Shown piece by piece: positions 35,737 through 45,278 of a stretch of DNA of 64,000 bases. The stretch spans positions 1 through 64,000 of the forward strand of contig CALZIK010000033.1 of NCBI GenBank assembly GCA_945787635.1, read 5' to 3'. Both the position numbers and the translations under genes were made by a program. Under the pieces are notes generated by a model that saw nothing but the letters and a program-made list of their open reading frames with translations, searched no databases and was not told where the DNA came from. The stretch is from Thermoanaerobaculia bacterium (GTDB lineage Bacteria > Acidobacteriota > Thermoanaerobaculia > Multivoradales > JAHEKO01). Every line of letters starts with the position of its first letter. Position 1 is the stretch's first letter.

Positions 35737-36747
35737 ATGGCCAGTCGGTCGATCGCGCGGGTGTATGTCGAGACGGAGGTCGCGAGCCGGCCTCGAGCGC
35801 TCGAGATTCTCGACCGGCTCGGAGGAGCCGAGCGGGTGGAGTGCTCGCGCTACACCGAGGTCTTCAATCGTCGCGCGCAGAACTTTCGCCTACAAAAGCT
35901 GAGACCGGCTCTGATCCTGGCAAGGAAGCACCGCGGCCTCGTACTACCCGCCCCGCCGGGTTACGGCGTCGGAGGCCGGCGCAACTTCTACTTCTCACAC
36001 ATGCTCAACTGCGTCTACGACTGCCGGTACTGCTTTCTTCAGGGCATGTACCGGTCGGCGAACTACGTCGTGTTCGTAAACTACGAGGACTTCTTGGCAG
36101 CCTTCGAGCGGCGGCTCGAGGAGGCCCCGGGCGAAGATGTCTGGTTTTTTTCGGGCTACGACTGCGACAGCCTGGCTCTCGACAGCCTGACCGGTTTTGT
36201 CGCCGAGTTTCTGCCTTTCTTCGCCGAGCGTCCCCGGGCCTGGCTCGAGCTTCGCACCAAGAGCACCCAGATTCGGGGGCTCCTCGATCGAGAACCGATC
36301 CCTAATTGCGTGGTTGCCTTCAGCTTCACGCCGGAAGAGGCCCACGCGCGGCTCGAGCGCGGAGTTCCCTCGATCGCGCGGCGGCTCGCGGCCATGACCG
36401 AGCTGGCGACCCGGGGGTGGCGCCTGGGCGTGCGGCTCGATCCGCTGCTCTGGGCTGAAGACTTCGCCGACCAGTACCGGCGGCTCCTCGATCGGATTTT
36501 CGGTGCGGTCTCACCGGCGAGCCTGCATTCGGTCAGTCTCGGGCCGTTTCGGCTGCCGCCCGACTTCTACCGGAGGATGAGGCGACTGATGCCGGAAGAG
36601 CGCCTTTTCGCTGGCGCGCTCGAAACCGTGGAGGGAATGGTGAGCTACCCAGCCGAGCTGGAGCGCGAGATGACGGCATTCGTGACCGCGGAGCTGGAGC
36701 GCCGAGTGCCGGCTGACGTTCTCTTCCCTTGCGTCGAGACGCGCTGA
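35737..36747 (+). CDS. Spore-photoproduct-lyase-family radical SAM protein
   Basis: 336 residues from the ATG at 35737. The cluster motif C92-x3-C96-x2-C99 (CVYDCRYC) matches the SPL family spacing and binds the [4Fe-4S] cluster used to cleave SAM. The preceding 'NFYFSHMLNC' and following 'FLQGMYRSANYVVFVNYEDF' are strongly SPL-like, as is 'WLELRTKSTQIRGLL' further on. A cysteine at 143 lies near the position of the SPL hydrogen-donor cysteine but does not align exactly. Such homologues occur in non-sporulating bacteria; the substrate may be a thymine dimer or other nucleic-acid lesion, unproven here. Confidence 0.85.
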   Translation: MASRSIARVYVETEVASRPRALEILDRLGGAERVECSRYTEVFNRRAQNFRLQKLRPALILARKHRGLVLPAPPGYGVGGRRNFYFSHMLNCVYDCRYCFLQGMYRSANYVVFVNYEDFLAAFERRLEEAPGEDVWFFSGYDCDSLALDSLTGFVAEFLPFFAERPRAWLELRTKSTQIRGLLDREPIPNCVVAFSFTPEEAHARLERGVPSIARRLAAMTELATRGWRLGVRLDPLLWAEDFADQYRRLLDRIFGAVSPASLHSVSLGPFRLPPDFYRRMRRLMPEERLFAGALETVEGMVSYPAELEREMTAFVTAELERRVPADVLFPCVETR

Positions 36748-36760
36748 CGGGTCGCTGCCG

Positions 36761-37951
36761 TCACCGCGGCGAGGCGGTCTCACCGTAGCCGGTCATCTCC
36801 AGGTAGCCGGTCCCCGCCGCGGACCCCGTCAATTCGACCGCGCCCTCCCAGTAGATGAAGGAGTGGCGAAGCTCCTGATCGGAAAGAAGTGGCCGAACGG
36901 TGACCGCAAGGCCTTCTTCGGGTAGCTCGAGCAGGAATCCGGACGGGTAGACGATCCCGGTCTCCGGGCTGGTCCAAGAGCCTTCGGCTTCGAGGGAGAA
37001 ACCGCTCGTTCGAAGCGGCCGAAAGTCACCCCCGGCTTCGACGAGCGTTCCATCCACCCGGGCGCTCGACCCATCGCGCCGCCGCAACCGGAACAGCATG
37101 ACCTCGCGACCGTCGTCGAGGCGCGCGCCCAGCCAGTCCCAGCCCACCTCGTCCGCGGCCAGCAGAGAGGTGCTCCATTCGCGGTCGAACCAGCTTTCGC
37201 CGCGGACCTCGAACGCCTCGCCGTCCACCGTGATCCGGCCGCGGGTGGGCATCCGGGTGTGCGAGTAGTAGTAGGAGGCAGCGCCCGGAAGGTCGCCTTT
37301 TCGGCTCAGCCCTCGGTCGCCGTGCAGCACGCGAGGCTTGCCCGGCGCCAGGGTGAGTGCGACCGAGGTGTTCGCCTCTCGAGCTTCGAGGAGCCATTCT
37401 TCGCCGCCGGCATCGGCAAGCCGGGCGGCCCCGGCGTTCCAGTCTTCGAGCCATACCCGGAACGGCTCGGCTTTCGCACCCGCGAGGCCGGCCGCGCCGC
37501 GACTGAACCGCTCGAATGACCGGAACCCGGAGCCGTCGATATCCGAGACTGCGAAGTGAGCCATGTAGAGGTCGCGGGTGGCCCAATTCGAGGCCGGGCG
37601 CGCGGCGTTTGCGGAGTCGGCCGTTGGGGGCGCCAGCGCGCTACGGAAGAAGGTGAGCTGGTATCCGAAGCGACGCCCCTCGGCGGTCGTGAGATTGCCT
37701 ATCCAGTACCACCATTCGGTCTTGAAGCTGGGATGCGGCCCGTGATCTTGAGGGAACTCGAGAGCCCGAGCTTCCAGGGCCCGTTCGAATCCCGCGAGCC
37801 CTCCCGCGCCTTGACCGCCGAGACCGGCGGCTACCGACAACCGCTGGGGCTCGCGAAGGTCACCGGACGGAGGTGAGCAACCGGCCAACACAGCCCAGCC
37901 GACCGCGGCGAGCAGCAGCGGAGGGAGGGAGACGGGGCGGCGGGCGGTCAC
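36761..37951 (-). CDS. AttH/CrtC-family lipocalin-like lipoprotein
   Basis: 396 residues. The GTG at 37951 overlaps the permease stop (GTGA) and opens a lipoprotein signal ending LAGC. The AttH/CrtC domain is clear: '[20 protein letters not shown]' near residue 75, '[18 protein letters not shown]', and '[20 protein letters not shown]' with the WDW that follows. The family includes carotenoid 1,2-hydratase and the hydroxyneurosporene synthase-like AttH lipoproteins linked to ABC exporters. Carotenoid genes are absent here, so it is more likely the periplasmic partner of the upstream ABC system, binding or presenting a lipid-like substrate. Confidence 0.88.
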   Translation of the reverse strand: MTARRPVSLPPLLLAAVGWAVLAGCSPPSGDLREPQRLSVAAGLGGQGAGGLAGFERALEARALEFPQDHGPHPSFKTEWWYWIGNLTTAEGRRFGYQLTFFRSALAPPTADSANAARPASNWATRDLYMAHFAVSDIDGSGFRSFERFSRGAAGLAGAKAEPFRVWLEDWNAGAARLADAGGEEWLLEAREANTSVALTLAPGKPRVLHGDRGLSRKGDLPGAASYYYSHTRMPTRGRITVDGEAFEVRGESWFDREWSTSLLAADEVGWDWLGARLDDGREVMLFRLRRRDGSSARVDGTLVEAGGDFRPLRTSGFSLEAEGSWTSPETGIVYPSGFLLELPEEGLAVTVRPLLSDQELRHSFIYWEGAVELTGSAAGTGYLEMTGYGETASPR

Positions 37952-40563
37952 TCGCCTCGCAACGCCTCCGCGGGGGACGTTCGCGACATCTTGTACGCGG
38001 GGAAAAGGCCGGCCAGAAGCGCCGCCCCGATCGATAATGCGAGCGCCGCGACCAGCGGCTGCGCTGAGATGGTCATCTCCAGCGACCAACCGAAGGAGCG
38101 TCGATTGATGACGTGGATCATGATCGCGGACATCACCAGGCCGACCGGGATCGCGAGCAAACCGGCGACCAGTCCGATCAGGCCCGTCTGGGTGGTGACC
38201 AGGGTCCACACCTCTCGCGGCGTGAGCCCCAGGGCCCTCAAGACCCCTAGCTCGCGGCCGCGCTCCAGCTGAAGGGCGGTGAGCGCCGCCAGCACCCCGA
38301 CGAACGCCACCAGGACCGCCAGGAGGCGAAGCACGCCGGTGACCACGAAGGTCCGGTCGAACACTCGAAGTGACTGTTCGCGCAAGAGTCCGTTGCTTCG
38401 GATGACGAGCTCGCCGCCCAGGGCCGCTTCGGCGGCGGATTTTACCCGCTCGAGCTCGGCGTCGCTCGGAGCCGAGTCCACCGCGATGTCTTGCGACGTT
38501 TCGCGCAGGTAGAGCGCCGCGGCGGTGATTCCGCGGTCGCTCCAAAGCTCTCGATACATCTTCTGGGTCAGCAGGACGGTGCCTTCCTCGGTCGCGTAGT
38601 CGTAGAAGATCCCCGCCACCCGGAAACTCCGGACGCCGGAGGGTGTCTCCAGGCTGAGCGATTCGCCGAGATCCAGCCGGTGCCGGAAGGCAAAGGGCTC
38701 GGAGATCAGCACGCTGTCACCGCGCTCGTAGGCCGGCCAGGCTTGCGCCGGATCACCGTCTTTCAATCGAAACGCCGTGTGGCCGATCTCGACGAGATCG
38801 TGGGCCAGAAGCTGCACCGGACCGACGCTCGAGTTCACCCGCACGCTTCGAACGGTGGTGACGCGGTCGACGCCCTTGAGACCTCGCAGGACCGCGACGT
38901 CGGCGTCGTCGAGTGCGGCCGGGGTCGCCGAGAAGCGGTCCACCAGCGCCTGGGGGGAGGTGACGTAGAGGTCCGCGGGGAGCGAGTTTGAGAGCCAGCG
39001 ATCGACCGTGCCGCGAAAGCTCTGGATCATCACGTCGACGCCGACCGTCACCGCGACCGCCATCATCAGCGCCGCGATGGCGACGCCGGTGCGGCTGAGC
39101 GCGGCGACGACGCTTCGAGCCGAGAATCTACCGAGAGTGCCGAAGAGACCGCCCGCGACCGGCGTCAGGACGCCCATCAGGAGCAGGGTCGTCGCGGGGG
39201 TCAGACAGGCCAGGCCCAGAAGCACCAGGAAAAGCCCCATGAAGCTCGACACCAGATCGGTGAGTGGCAAGAGCAGGCAGGCGCTTCCCGCGGCGGCGAG
39301 AGCGAGGCCGATCGCCGTGACCAGCGGCACAGCCCTATGCAGCCGACCTTCGAGCTCGGCGCGGTCGAGAGCCGAGCGCGGCTCGGTGCGAAGCGCTTCC
39401 GCGGCCGGCCCAAAGGCCGCGACGAGTGCCGCGCCGATGCCCAGGATCACGCCCGCCGCCAGCACCGACAAAGGCACGCTGACGACGCTGACAGTCACCG
39501 TGAAGTACAGATCGTTGACGGTTTGAGCGACGCGGTCCACCAGGATCCTGGCCAGGGCGCTTCCGATCGGGACTCCCAGGGCCGAGCCGAGCGCGCCGAC
39601 GATCGCCGCTTCGACCAGCACGATTGCGAACAGCTCTCTCGAGGTCGCCCCGAGCGCCCTCAGGATTCCCAGCGTGGGCCGCCGCTGAACGACGGCGAAG
39701 GTCATCGTGTTGTAGATCAGGAAGGCGCCGCAAAGGAGCGCGAGCAGGCTCAGAGCTCGCAGATTGAGCCGAAAGGCTCGGGTCATCTGCTCCGCGGCGG
39801 CGGAGCGTTGTTCAGGCCTTACGATGCTGACGCCGGGCGGCAGCGCGTCACGAATCGGGCGCAGCGCCGTTTCCGGCTCGTCTCGCAGATCCGGCGGCAC
39901 CACCAGATCGATCCGCGAAATGCCGGCACCGAGCCCGAAAAGCGCTTGCGCGGTTCCAATGTCGGTGACCAGAAGATCGGCCGAGGCCTGTCGCTCGAAG
40001 TCGTTCTGGGGCTCGAACAGACCCACCACCTCGAGCTGGTGCGGGTGGCCGGCGACGACCACTCGAAGGAAGTCGCCCGGCTCGACGGACAGCTCGCGAG
40101 CGGACGGACCCGACAGCGAGATGCCCGACCGGGTCATCAGGCCGGCCAGGTCGATCGAGCTCGTTCGAGGGTCGAGCTGGTCCCGAAACGAGCTTTCCGC
40201 AAAGAGGTCCACGCCGAGCAGCCGGAACCTGCGGCGAGCCCCGGCCGGCGACGGACTGCGCGGGCCAGGCATCACGAAGACGAAGCCCTCGACGACCGGC
40301 GCCGACCAACGAATACCTAGCTCGATGCGGAGCACGCGGTAGAGATCTCCGGGCACGCCGAGGGACTCACCGACGATATGGTGAGTCGTCCGGCCGGTGA
40401 CGGCTCGGGTGGAGACGTCAAAGGCTCGAAGAGCGGATCCGTTGGCGCCCTCGATGCCGACGAAAACGGCGACGCCGAGCGCGACTCCGATCACCGAGAA
40501 CGCCGCTTGGAGCGGATGCTTCCTGAAGTGGCCGGTGGCGGCCTTGATGAGAAGCCGTCTCAT
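37948..40563 (-). CDS. FtsX-like ABC transporter permease
   Basis: 871 residues. Two FtsX domains: an N-terminal span ([20 protein letters not shown]), a MacB-type periplasmic region, spans near 270-400 ([20 protein letters not shown]), a second periplasmic region, and C-terminal spans ending '[20 protein letters not shown]'. This double-unit layout is typical of the large permeases of lipoprotein- or antibiotic-type ABC exporters (attFG-like fused). The ATG overlaps the ATPase stop as ATGA and its stop overlaps the AttH-like start, so all three are translationally coupled. It likely moves a lipophilic molecule from the inner membrane to the periplasmic partner. Confidence 0.9.
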   Translation of the reverse strand: MRRLLIKAATGHFRKHPLQAAFSVIGVALGVAVFVGIEGANGSALRAFDVSTRAVTGRTTHHIVGESLGVPGDLYRVLRIELGIRWSAPVVEGFVFVMPGPRSPSPAGARRRFRLLGVDLFAESSFRDQLDPRTSSIDLAGLMTRSGISLSGPSARELSVEPGDFLRVVVAGHPHQLEVVGLFEPQNDFERQASADLLVTDIGTAQALFGLGAGISRIDLVVPPDLRDEPETALRPIRDALPPGVSIVRPEQRSAAAEQMTRAFRLNLRALSLLALLCGAFLIYNTMTFAVVQRRPTLGILRALGATSRELFAIVLVEAAIVGALGSALGVPIGSALARILVDRVAQTVNDLYFTVTVSVVSVPLSVLAAGVILGIGAALVAAFGPAAEALRTEPRSALDRAELEGRLHRAVPLVTAIGLALAAAGSACLLLPLTDLVSSFMGLFLVLLGLACLTPATTLLLMGVLTPVAGGLFGTLGRFSARSVVAALSRTGVAIAALMMAVAVTVGVDVMIQSFRGTVDRWLSNSLPADLYVTSPQALVDRFSATPAALDDADVAVLRGLKGVDRVTTVRSVRVNSSVGPVQLLAHDLVEIGHTAFRLKDGDPAQAWPAYERGDSVLISEPFAFRHRLDLGESLSLETPSGVRSFRVAGIFYDYATEEGTVLLTQKMYRELWSDRGITAAALYLRETSQDIAVDSAPSDAELERVKSAAEAALGGELVIRSNGLLREQSLRVFDRTFVVTGVLRLLAVLVAFVGVLAALTALQLERGRELGVLRALGLTPREVWTLVTTQTGLIGLVAGLLAIPVGLVMSAIMIHVINRRSFGWSLEMTISAQPLVAALALSIGAALLAGLFPAYKMSRTSPAEALRGE

Positions 40564-41276
40564 TGCCTGGCGGGCGGCACGAGGTCGATGTCGGAAAGCT
40601 CGACCGGTCGACCGTGATCGAGGCGAAATACTCGGTCCGCAACGTGGGCGACTTCGCGACTGTGAGTCGCCATCACCAGAGTTTTGCCCTCCTGCCGGGT
40701 CATCGAATCAATCAGGTCCAGCACCTCGCGCCCGGTGTCGGCGTCGAGGTTGCCGGTGGGTTCGTCGGCGAGAAGCAGGTCGGGATCGTGCGCGAGCGCC
40801 CTGGCAATGGCGACACGCTGGCGCTCTCCGCCGGAGAGTCGCTCGGGAAAGCTCGCGCGGCGCGCGCCCAGACCGACTCGATCGAGCAGCTCCAGTGCGC
40901 GCTCGCGCTCTTGCTTTCCCAGCCGGCCGGACAGCTCCAGGGGCAGAAGGAGGTTCTCTTCGACGGTCAAGGTGGGCAGCAAGTTGAAGAACTGGAAAAC
41001 GAACCCGATGCGATGCCGGCGGAAAAGAGTGCGCTCGCGCTCGCTCAGCTCATGGAGGGAGACGCCGTCGACGACAACCCCGCCTTCGTCGGGCAGGTCG
41101 ATTCCCGAGACCAGATTGAGCAGCGTCGTCTTGCCGGAGCCGCTGCGTCCGAGGAGAACCACCAACTCTCCCGGGTCGATCGCCAGAGTCGCGCGGTCGA
41201 GGACGACGTGAGTCCGGTCCCCCTCCTGGTACGACTTCGAGAGCTCGAGGAGCTCGATGAACGGATCGCCGCGCAC
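40560..41276 (-). CDS. ABC transporter ATP-binding protein (LolD/MacB type)
   Basis: 238 residues with a GTG start. Walker [10 protein letters not shown] (about 43-51), Q-loop in [20 protein letters not shown], signature [20 protein letters not shown], Walker [13 protein letters not shown] and the H-loop His in [16 protein letters not shown] are all intact. The sequence falls in the lipoprotein/macrolide exporter (LolD, MacB, YknY) group by its Q-loop NLLPTLT pattern. It starts the operon that continues with the FtsX-like permease and the AttH/CrtC-like lipoprotein, and lies 5 bases after the kinase gene stop. Confidence 0.95.
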   Translation of the reverse strand: MRGDPFIELLELSKSYQEGDRTHVVLDRATLAIDPGELVVLLGRSGSGKTTLLNLVSGIDLPDEGGVVVDGVSLHELSERERTLFRRHRIGFVFQFFNLLPTLTVEENLLLPLELSGRLGKQERERALELLDRVGLGARRASFPERLSGGERQRVAIARALAHDPDLLLADEPTGNLDADTGREVLDLIDSMTRQEGKTLVMATHSREVAHVADRVFRLDHGRPVELSDIDLVPPARQ

Positions 41277-41281
41277 TCTAC

Positions 41282-42628
41282 TTAATGGACTTCGTAGGCG
41301 CTGCCGCCTAAGAACTCCCGGAGCAGCGAGGTCGGCGGAACGATCGAGTCGTCCGCCACGCCCTCGATCGTCGCCAGGAGGTCGTGGATTCGCTTGGCCC
41401 GCAGATAGCCGTCGAGGCGGCGCTCGTCGCCCCGCCAGGCGGACAGGAAGTCGGGTAGGTGCTCGAACAGGCGGTGCTTCAGAAACGGCAACTCGTAAGG
41501 CAGCGCGCTGTTGACCTTGAAATCGGCTGTGGCATGGTGCGGGATGATGTGCTTGAGCTCGCTACGCCGGACGTAGTGCCAGTGCAGGATGGTCTTTTCC
41601 GGCGGGTAGGCTCGAAACTGGCTGTCGCGGAGCATGCGACGGAGCAGACGGATATCGGTCCAGCGGATGTACTCACCGTTGGTGTCCTTGAACTGGCTGA
41701 CGGTCTCGATGTAGATCTTGCACTTGCGCTCCGCTCGAACGCTTTCGGTCAGGCCGCTGTATAGACCGTGGAGGTTGTCGAGGAGGACCAGGCTCCCGGG
41801 CTCGGGCTCGAATCGGGTGGTGTCGCCGGTGCGCTTTCCCGTTCTGAAGTCGTAGGTGGGCATGTCGACCGGCCGCCCGGCGTCTACCTCGGCGAGATGC
41901 CGGTTGATCAGACCCAGGTCGAGCGCTTCCGGAGTCTCGAAGTCGTAGTCGCCGAACTCGTCTTTTGGATGGAGCTCGAGATCGAAGAAGTAGTTGTCGA
42001 GCGACATCGGTATGACATGGAGGCCATGGGCCTCGAGGTGCTCCCTGAGCTTCATGGTCGTGGTGGTCTTGCCGGACGAGCTGGGCCCGGCGACGATCAC
42101 GAAACGCAACTCGGATCGTCGCTCGAGGATCGCGTTGGCCGCGCCCTCGATCATGGCATCGTAGGTTCTTTCGGCTGCCTCGATCAGCGCGGCCAACCGG
42201 CCGGCGCCTACGATCTCGTTGAGACCGGCGACCGTGTGGCAGCCGTGTTCGACGTTCCAGTCGAGGGCCTGCCACATCATCTTGTACGGAATATTGTCGA
42301 TTTGAGCGGACTCCATGAGATCGCGCATCTGGGCCCGCTTACGCCGGTAGGCATTGTAGGCCTTGGCTATCTGGGCCGCCTTGGGATGGGCGCTCTTGAT
42401 CAGAACGCGCTCGACGATGTCCTGAATATTCTCGACGGTGGGCGGCAGTTCGTCGGTGTAGTTGGCGCGGGCGGCTTCGACCACCTTCCGGGTGACCGTG
42501 CCGGCCAAATCCCGATCGTGGTGGCCGACGCTGGCGCCGGCCTTGTAGACGGCGACGGCGATCTTCTCCTGGTCGAACGGGACGATCGTGCCGGTGCGCT
42601 TGATGATGTTTGACGGTGAGGAAGCCAT
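41282..42628 (-). CDS. ATP-cone and uridine-kinase-like fusion protein
   Basis: 448 residues. Residues about 5-100 form an ATP-cone domain ([20 protein letters not shown] through [20 protein letters not shown]), the allosteric nucleotide sensor of ribonucleotide reductases and NrdR. After a helical linker, the P-loop GPSSSGKTT (181-189) begins a uridine/pantothenate-kinase-like domain with '[20 protein letters not shown]', '[17 protein letters not shown]', '[20 protein letters not shown]' and [16 protein letters not shown]. It probably phosphorylates a nucleoside or a related small molecule under ATP/dATP control. The upstream edge is a short gap with a decayed gene; downstream is the ABC operon. 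Confidence 0.85.
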   Translation of the reverse strand: MASSPSNIIKRTGTIVPFDQEKIAVAVYKAGASVGHHDRDLAGTVTRKVVEAARANYTDELPPTVENIQDIVERVLIKSAHPKAAQIAKAYNAYRRKRAQMRDLMESAQIDNIPYKMMWQALDWNVEHGCHTVAGLNEIVGAGRLAALIEAAERTYDAMIEGAANAILERRSELRFVIVAGPSSSGKTTTTMKLREHLEAHGLHVIPMSLDNYFFDLELHPKDEFGDYDFETPEALDLGLINRHLAEVDAGRPVDMPTYDFRTGKRTGDTTRFEPEPGSLVLLDNLHGLYSGLTESVRAERKCKIYIETVSQFKDTNGEYIRWTDIRLLRRMLRDSQFRAYPPEKTILHWHYVRRSELKHIIPHHATADFKVNSALPYELPFLKHRLFEHLPDFLSAWRGDERRLDGYLRAKRIHDLLATIEGVADDSIVPPTSLLREFLGGSAYEVH

Positions 42629-42685
42629 TCGCAGTCCGACTCTACGCCATGAAGATAGAGGGGCGGCCGACTTCCGAGCCGGCGG

Positions 42686-43007
42686 CTAGAGTGCCTTGCG
42701 CAGAAAAACGCGCGAGTGGCCGGGTGGATAATCCTCTAGCTCGGCAAAGACGCGGTAACCATGCCGTTCGTAGAACGGACGCGCCTGATAGCTGAGCGTG
42801 TCCAGATGAGCTCGAGCGCAGCCCCGGCGCCGCGCCTTCGATCGCTCGGAGCAAGCGCGAGCCAAGGCCGTATCTCCGCAGCGGGACGGCGACCCAGAGC
42901 AGGTGGACGTGGAGCCAGTTCCAGTTGACCCTGCCGCTGACGCCGCCCGCGAGCCGGCCTTCGACATCGCGCGCTATGATCGCAAGAGGTCGAAAGCCCG
43001 GCTCATC
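42686..43007 (-). pseudogene. Decayed GNAT N-acetyltransferase
   Basis: The C-terminal half of a GNAT protein is spread over two frames. From about 43007 one frame reads PLAIIARDVEGRLAGGVSG, then VNWNWLHVHLLWVAVPLRR and YGLGSRLLRAIEG (the acetyl-CoA pyrophosphate loop). Near 42835-42850 the match moves to a second frame, ARRRGCARAHLDTLSY, then ARPFYERHGYRVFAELEDYP and RVFLRKAL before the TAG at 42686. One inserted base (or two lost) explains the shift. A TAG lies directly upstream of the first frame and no start or N-terminal region exists, so about 50 N-terminal residues are missing. A sequencing error could explain the shift but not the missing 5' end. Confidence 0.7.
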
Positions 43008-43086
43008 CTAGTCACTCCTAATCACCCCGAATCTACCGAACCGGCCCGGACTCGGCGAGGGCGCTCTGCGCTGGTAGCCTTCGCTC

Positions 43087-44061
43087 GTGCGCTTGAGATG
43101 CCTCTCGGCAGCCGACATCGCGGTGGCGCTTCCCATGCGCGCCGCGATCGAGGCCATGAAGCTGGCCTATCTGGCGCTGGCCGAGGGCCGGGCCGTCGCG
43201 CCACAGCGGCAGGTGATTCCGATGGGTTTCGACGCGGTGACCCTCCTGATGGGCGGCTGCGTTCCCGGCGCGGGACTGGCGGCCAAGATCGTTTCCGTCG
43301 TCCCCGGGAATGCCGAGCGCGGCCGGCCGGTGATCAGCGGGCTGGTCGTGGCGCTCGACGAGATCACCGGCGAGCCCGTCGCGATTCTCGACGGAACCTT
43401 CCTGACCTCGTGGCGAACCGGCGCGGCCGCGGGCGCCGCGACCGATCTTCTGGCCCGCAAGGACGCGCGTCAAGCGGCTCTTCTCGGCTGTGGAGCCCAG
43501 GCACCCGCCCAGCTCTTGGCACTCGACACCACGCGCGAGCTCGAGGTCGTGCGGCTCTTCAACCGGACGCGAGCGCGCGCCGAGGCTCTGGCCGAGACGA
43601 TGGCAGCCAAGGTGCGAGCCAGTCTCGAGGTGGCCGATACGGTCGGGGAGGCCGTGCGGTCGGCCGACATCGTCACCTGCGTGACTAGCTCGACCGAACC
43701 GCTTTTCCCCGGCGGCCTGCTCTCTCCCGGCGCGCATCTCAACGCCATGGGCAGCTTCACCCTCGGGATGCGCGAGCTCGACGAGGTGGTGGTGGGGCGC
43801 TCTCGCGTCTTCATCGACTCACTGGAAGCCGCGCTGGCCGAGGCCGGCGAGCTGGTCGCGGCGGAGCGGGCGGGAGCCACCAGCCGAGCCGACTGGATCG
43901 AAATCGGGCGAGTGGTGGCCGGGACGGCCGAGGGGCGGCGGTCCCCGGACGAGATCACGCTGTTCAAGTCAGTCGGTCAGGCCGCGCAGGACGTCCTGGC
44001 GGCGAGTCGAGTCGTCGAAGGAGCGCAGCCGGCCGGGCTGGGAGTGGTTGTTGAGCTCTAG
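43087..44061 (+). CDS. Ornithine cyclodeaminase/mu-crystallin family protein, likely pyrroline-2-carboxylate reductase
   Basis: 324 residues with a GTG start. The OCD fold shows the substrate lysine region 'GLAAKIVSVVPGNAERGRP' and a Rossmann NAD(P) loop AALLGCGAQAPAQLLAL; 'TSWRTGAAAGAATDLLARKD' precedes it as usual. The family includes ornithine cyclodeaminase, alanine dehydrogenases and delta1-pyrroline-2-carboxylate (ketimine) reductases. The next gene, which overlaps its 3' end, encodes a trans-3-hydroxyproline dehydratase-type enzyme that makes pyrroline-2-carboxylate. The most economical role is therefore reduction of that product to L-proline (LhpI-type); this rests on context. Confidence 0.82.
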   Translation: MRLRCLSAADIAVALPMRAAIEAMKLAYLALAEGRAVAPQRQVIPMGFDAVTLLMGGCVPGAGLAAKIVSVVPGNAERGRPVISGLVVALDEITGEPVAILDGTFLTSWRTGAAAGAATDLLARKDARQAALLGCGAQAPAQLLALDTTRELEVVRLFNRTRARAEALAETMAAKVRASLEVADTVGEAVRSADIVTCVTSSTEPLFPGGLLSPGAHLNAMGSFTLGMRELDEVVVGRSRVFIDSLEAALAEAGELVAAERAGATSRADWIEIGRVVAGTAEGRRSPDEITLFKSVGQAAQDVLAASRVVEGAQPAGLGVVVEL

Positions 44062-45082
44062 GCGGCAGGCTCCCTCGGTGCCGGAAGGTTGGCTTCGTCT
44101 GACGACTCTCGATGCCCATGCGGCCGGGGAGCCGCTCCGGATCGTCACCGGCGGCCTTCCCGAGATCCCCGGTGCCACCATGCTGGAGAAAAGAAGGTTT
44201 GCTCGAGATTCTCTCGACCATCTCCGGCGGCTCCTGATCTTCGAGCCTCGCGGACACGCCGACATGTACGCCTGCTATCTGACCGATCCGGTCACTGCGG
44301 ACGCCGATGCCGGCGTTTTGTTTCTCCACAACGAGGGCTACAGCACGATGTGCGGACATGCGATCATCGCGCTCACCAAGGTGGGCTTGGAGGCGGGTTG
44401 GTTCGAGGGGCCGGTGGTCCGACTGGACACCCCGGCGGGTAGGGTCGAGGCGCAAGCCCACCTCGTGGGCGGTCGTGTCGAGTCCGTCTCGTTCGTGAAC
44501 GTCCCGTCCTTTGTTTCGGCCCTCGATCTCGAGGTCGATGTGCCGACCTTGGGAACGATTCGGTGCGACGTCGCCTACGGTGGCGCCTTCTATGCCTACG
44601 TGGAGGCCGCCGCCGTCGGTCTGGCCGTCGAGCCCGACAGCTACCGCAGAATCATCGATATCGCGATGAGAATCAAGCACGCGGTCATGTCGAGCTACGA
44701 TGTTCGTCACCCGTCGGGGGCTTCCGATCTCGAATTCCTCTACGGCACGATTCTGGTCGACTCTCGAAAGCCAGGTGGAGCCGTTCACAGCCGCAATGTC
44801 TGCGTGTTCGCCGACGGCGAAGTGGATCGGTCGCCCACGGGCACCGGCGTGAGCGGTCGAGCTGCGATTCTCCACGCCCGGGGAGCGCTCCCAGCAGAAA
44901 AGCGCATCACGATCGAGAGCCTCGTCGGGACCCGTTTCGATGTGCGCGTGGTGGGAACGACGACCGTCGGAACCGTTCCCGCGGTGGTGCCCGAGGTGAC
45001 CGGCTCAGGCCACCTCACCGGACGTCACGAGTTCGTCCTCGACCCCGACGATCCGCTGGCCGGCGGCGTTCTCCTGCGGTAG
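44048..45082 (+). CDS. Proline racemase family, trans-L-3-hydroxyproline dehydratase type
   Basis: 344 residues from the TTG at 44048; a TTG at 44051 or a GTG at 44078 are alternatives, all overlapping or abutting the preceding gene. The first catalytic motif is Cys102 in TMCGHAIIALTKVG. The second position, cysteine in true proline and 4-hydroxyproline racemases/epimerases, is Thr264 in DRSPTGTGVSGRAAI. A Cys/Thr pair is the signature of trans-3-hydroxy-L-proline dehydratases, which eliminate water to form delta1-pyrroline-2-carboxylate. With the upstream reductase this gives a two-step path to L-proline; collagen-derived hydroxyproline is a plausible source. Confidence 0.87.
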   Translation: MLSSRRQAPSVPEGWLRLTTLDAHAAGEPLRIVTGGLPEIPGATMLEKRRFARDSLDHLRRLLIFEPRGHADMYACYLTDPVTADADAGVLFLHNEGYSTMCGHAIIALTKVGLEAGWFEGPVVRLDTPAGRVEAQAHLVGGRVESVSFVNVPSFVSALDLEVDVPTLGTIRCDVAYGGAFYAYVEAAAVGLAVEPDSYRRIIDIAMRIKHAVMSSYDVRHPSGASDLEFLYGTILVDSRKPGGAVHSRNVCVFADGEVDRSPTGTGVSGRAAILHARGALPAEKRITIESLVGTRFDVRVVGTTTVGTVPAVVPEVTGSGHLTGRHEFVLDPDDPLAGGVLLR

Positions 45083-45095
45083 TTCTGGTGTCCCG

Positions 45096-45278
45096 CTAGT
45101 CGTCGAGCCGGTCGACCTCGACCCGTGTGCCGCCTGCTTCCCGCCGGACTCGCATTCGCCAGGGATTGCAGCAGACTTCGCAGTCCTGAACCATCTCGCC
45201 GCTGACGTCGGCTTCGACGAAGACCTCGACCGGCTCGCCGCAGTATGGGCAGCTCACGGCGACTCCGTCTTCACTCAT
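45096..45278 (-). CDS. CPXCG motif-containing cysteine-rich protein
   Basis: 60 residues. Two CxxC knuckles, CPYCG near residue 10 and CEVC near 33 (followed directly by another cysteine), form a zinc ribbon of the CPXCG family (small proteins of unknown role in many proteobacteria and acidobacteria). The N-terminus is acidic, the C-terminus basic. Its ATG overlaps the stop of the M16 peptidase gene (ATGA), so it is translated with the protease pair. No DNA-binding extension is present. Confidence 0.88.
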   Translation of the reverse strand: MSEDGVAVSCPYCGEPVEVFVEADVSGEMVQDCEVCCNPWRMRVRREAGGTRVEVDRLDD

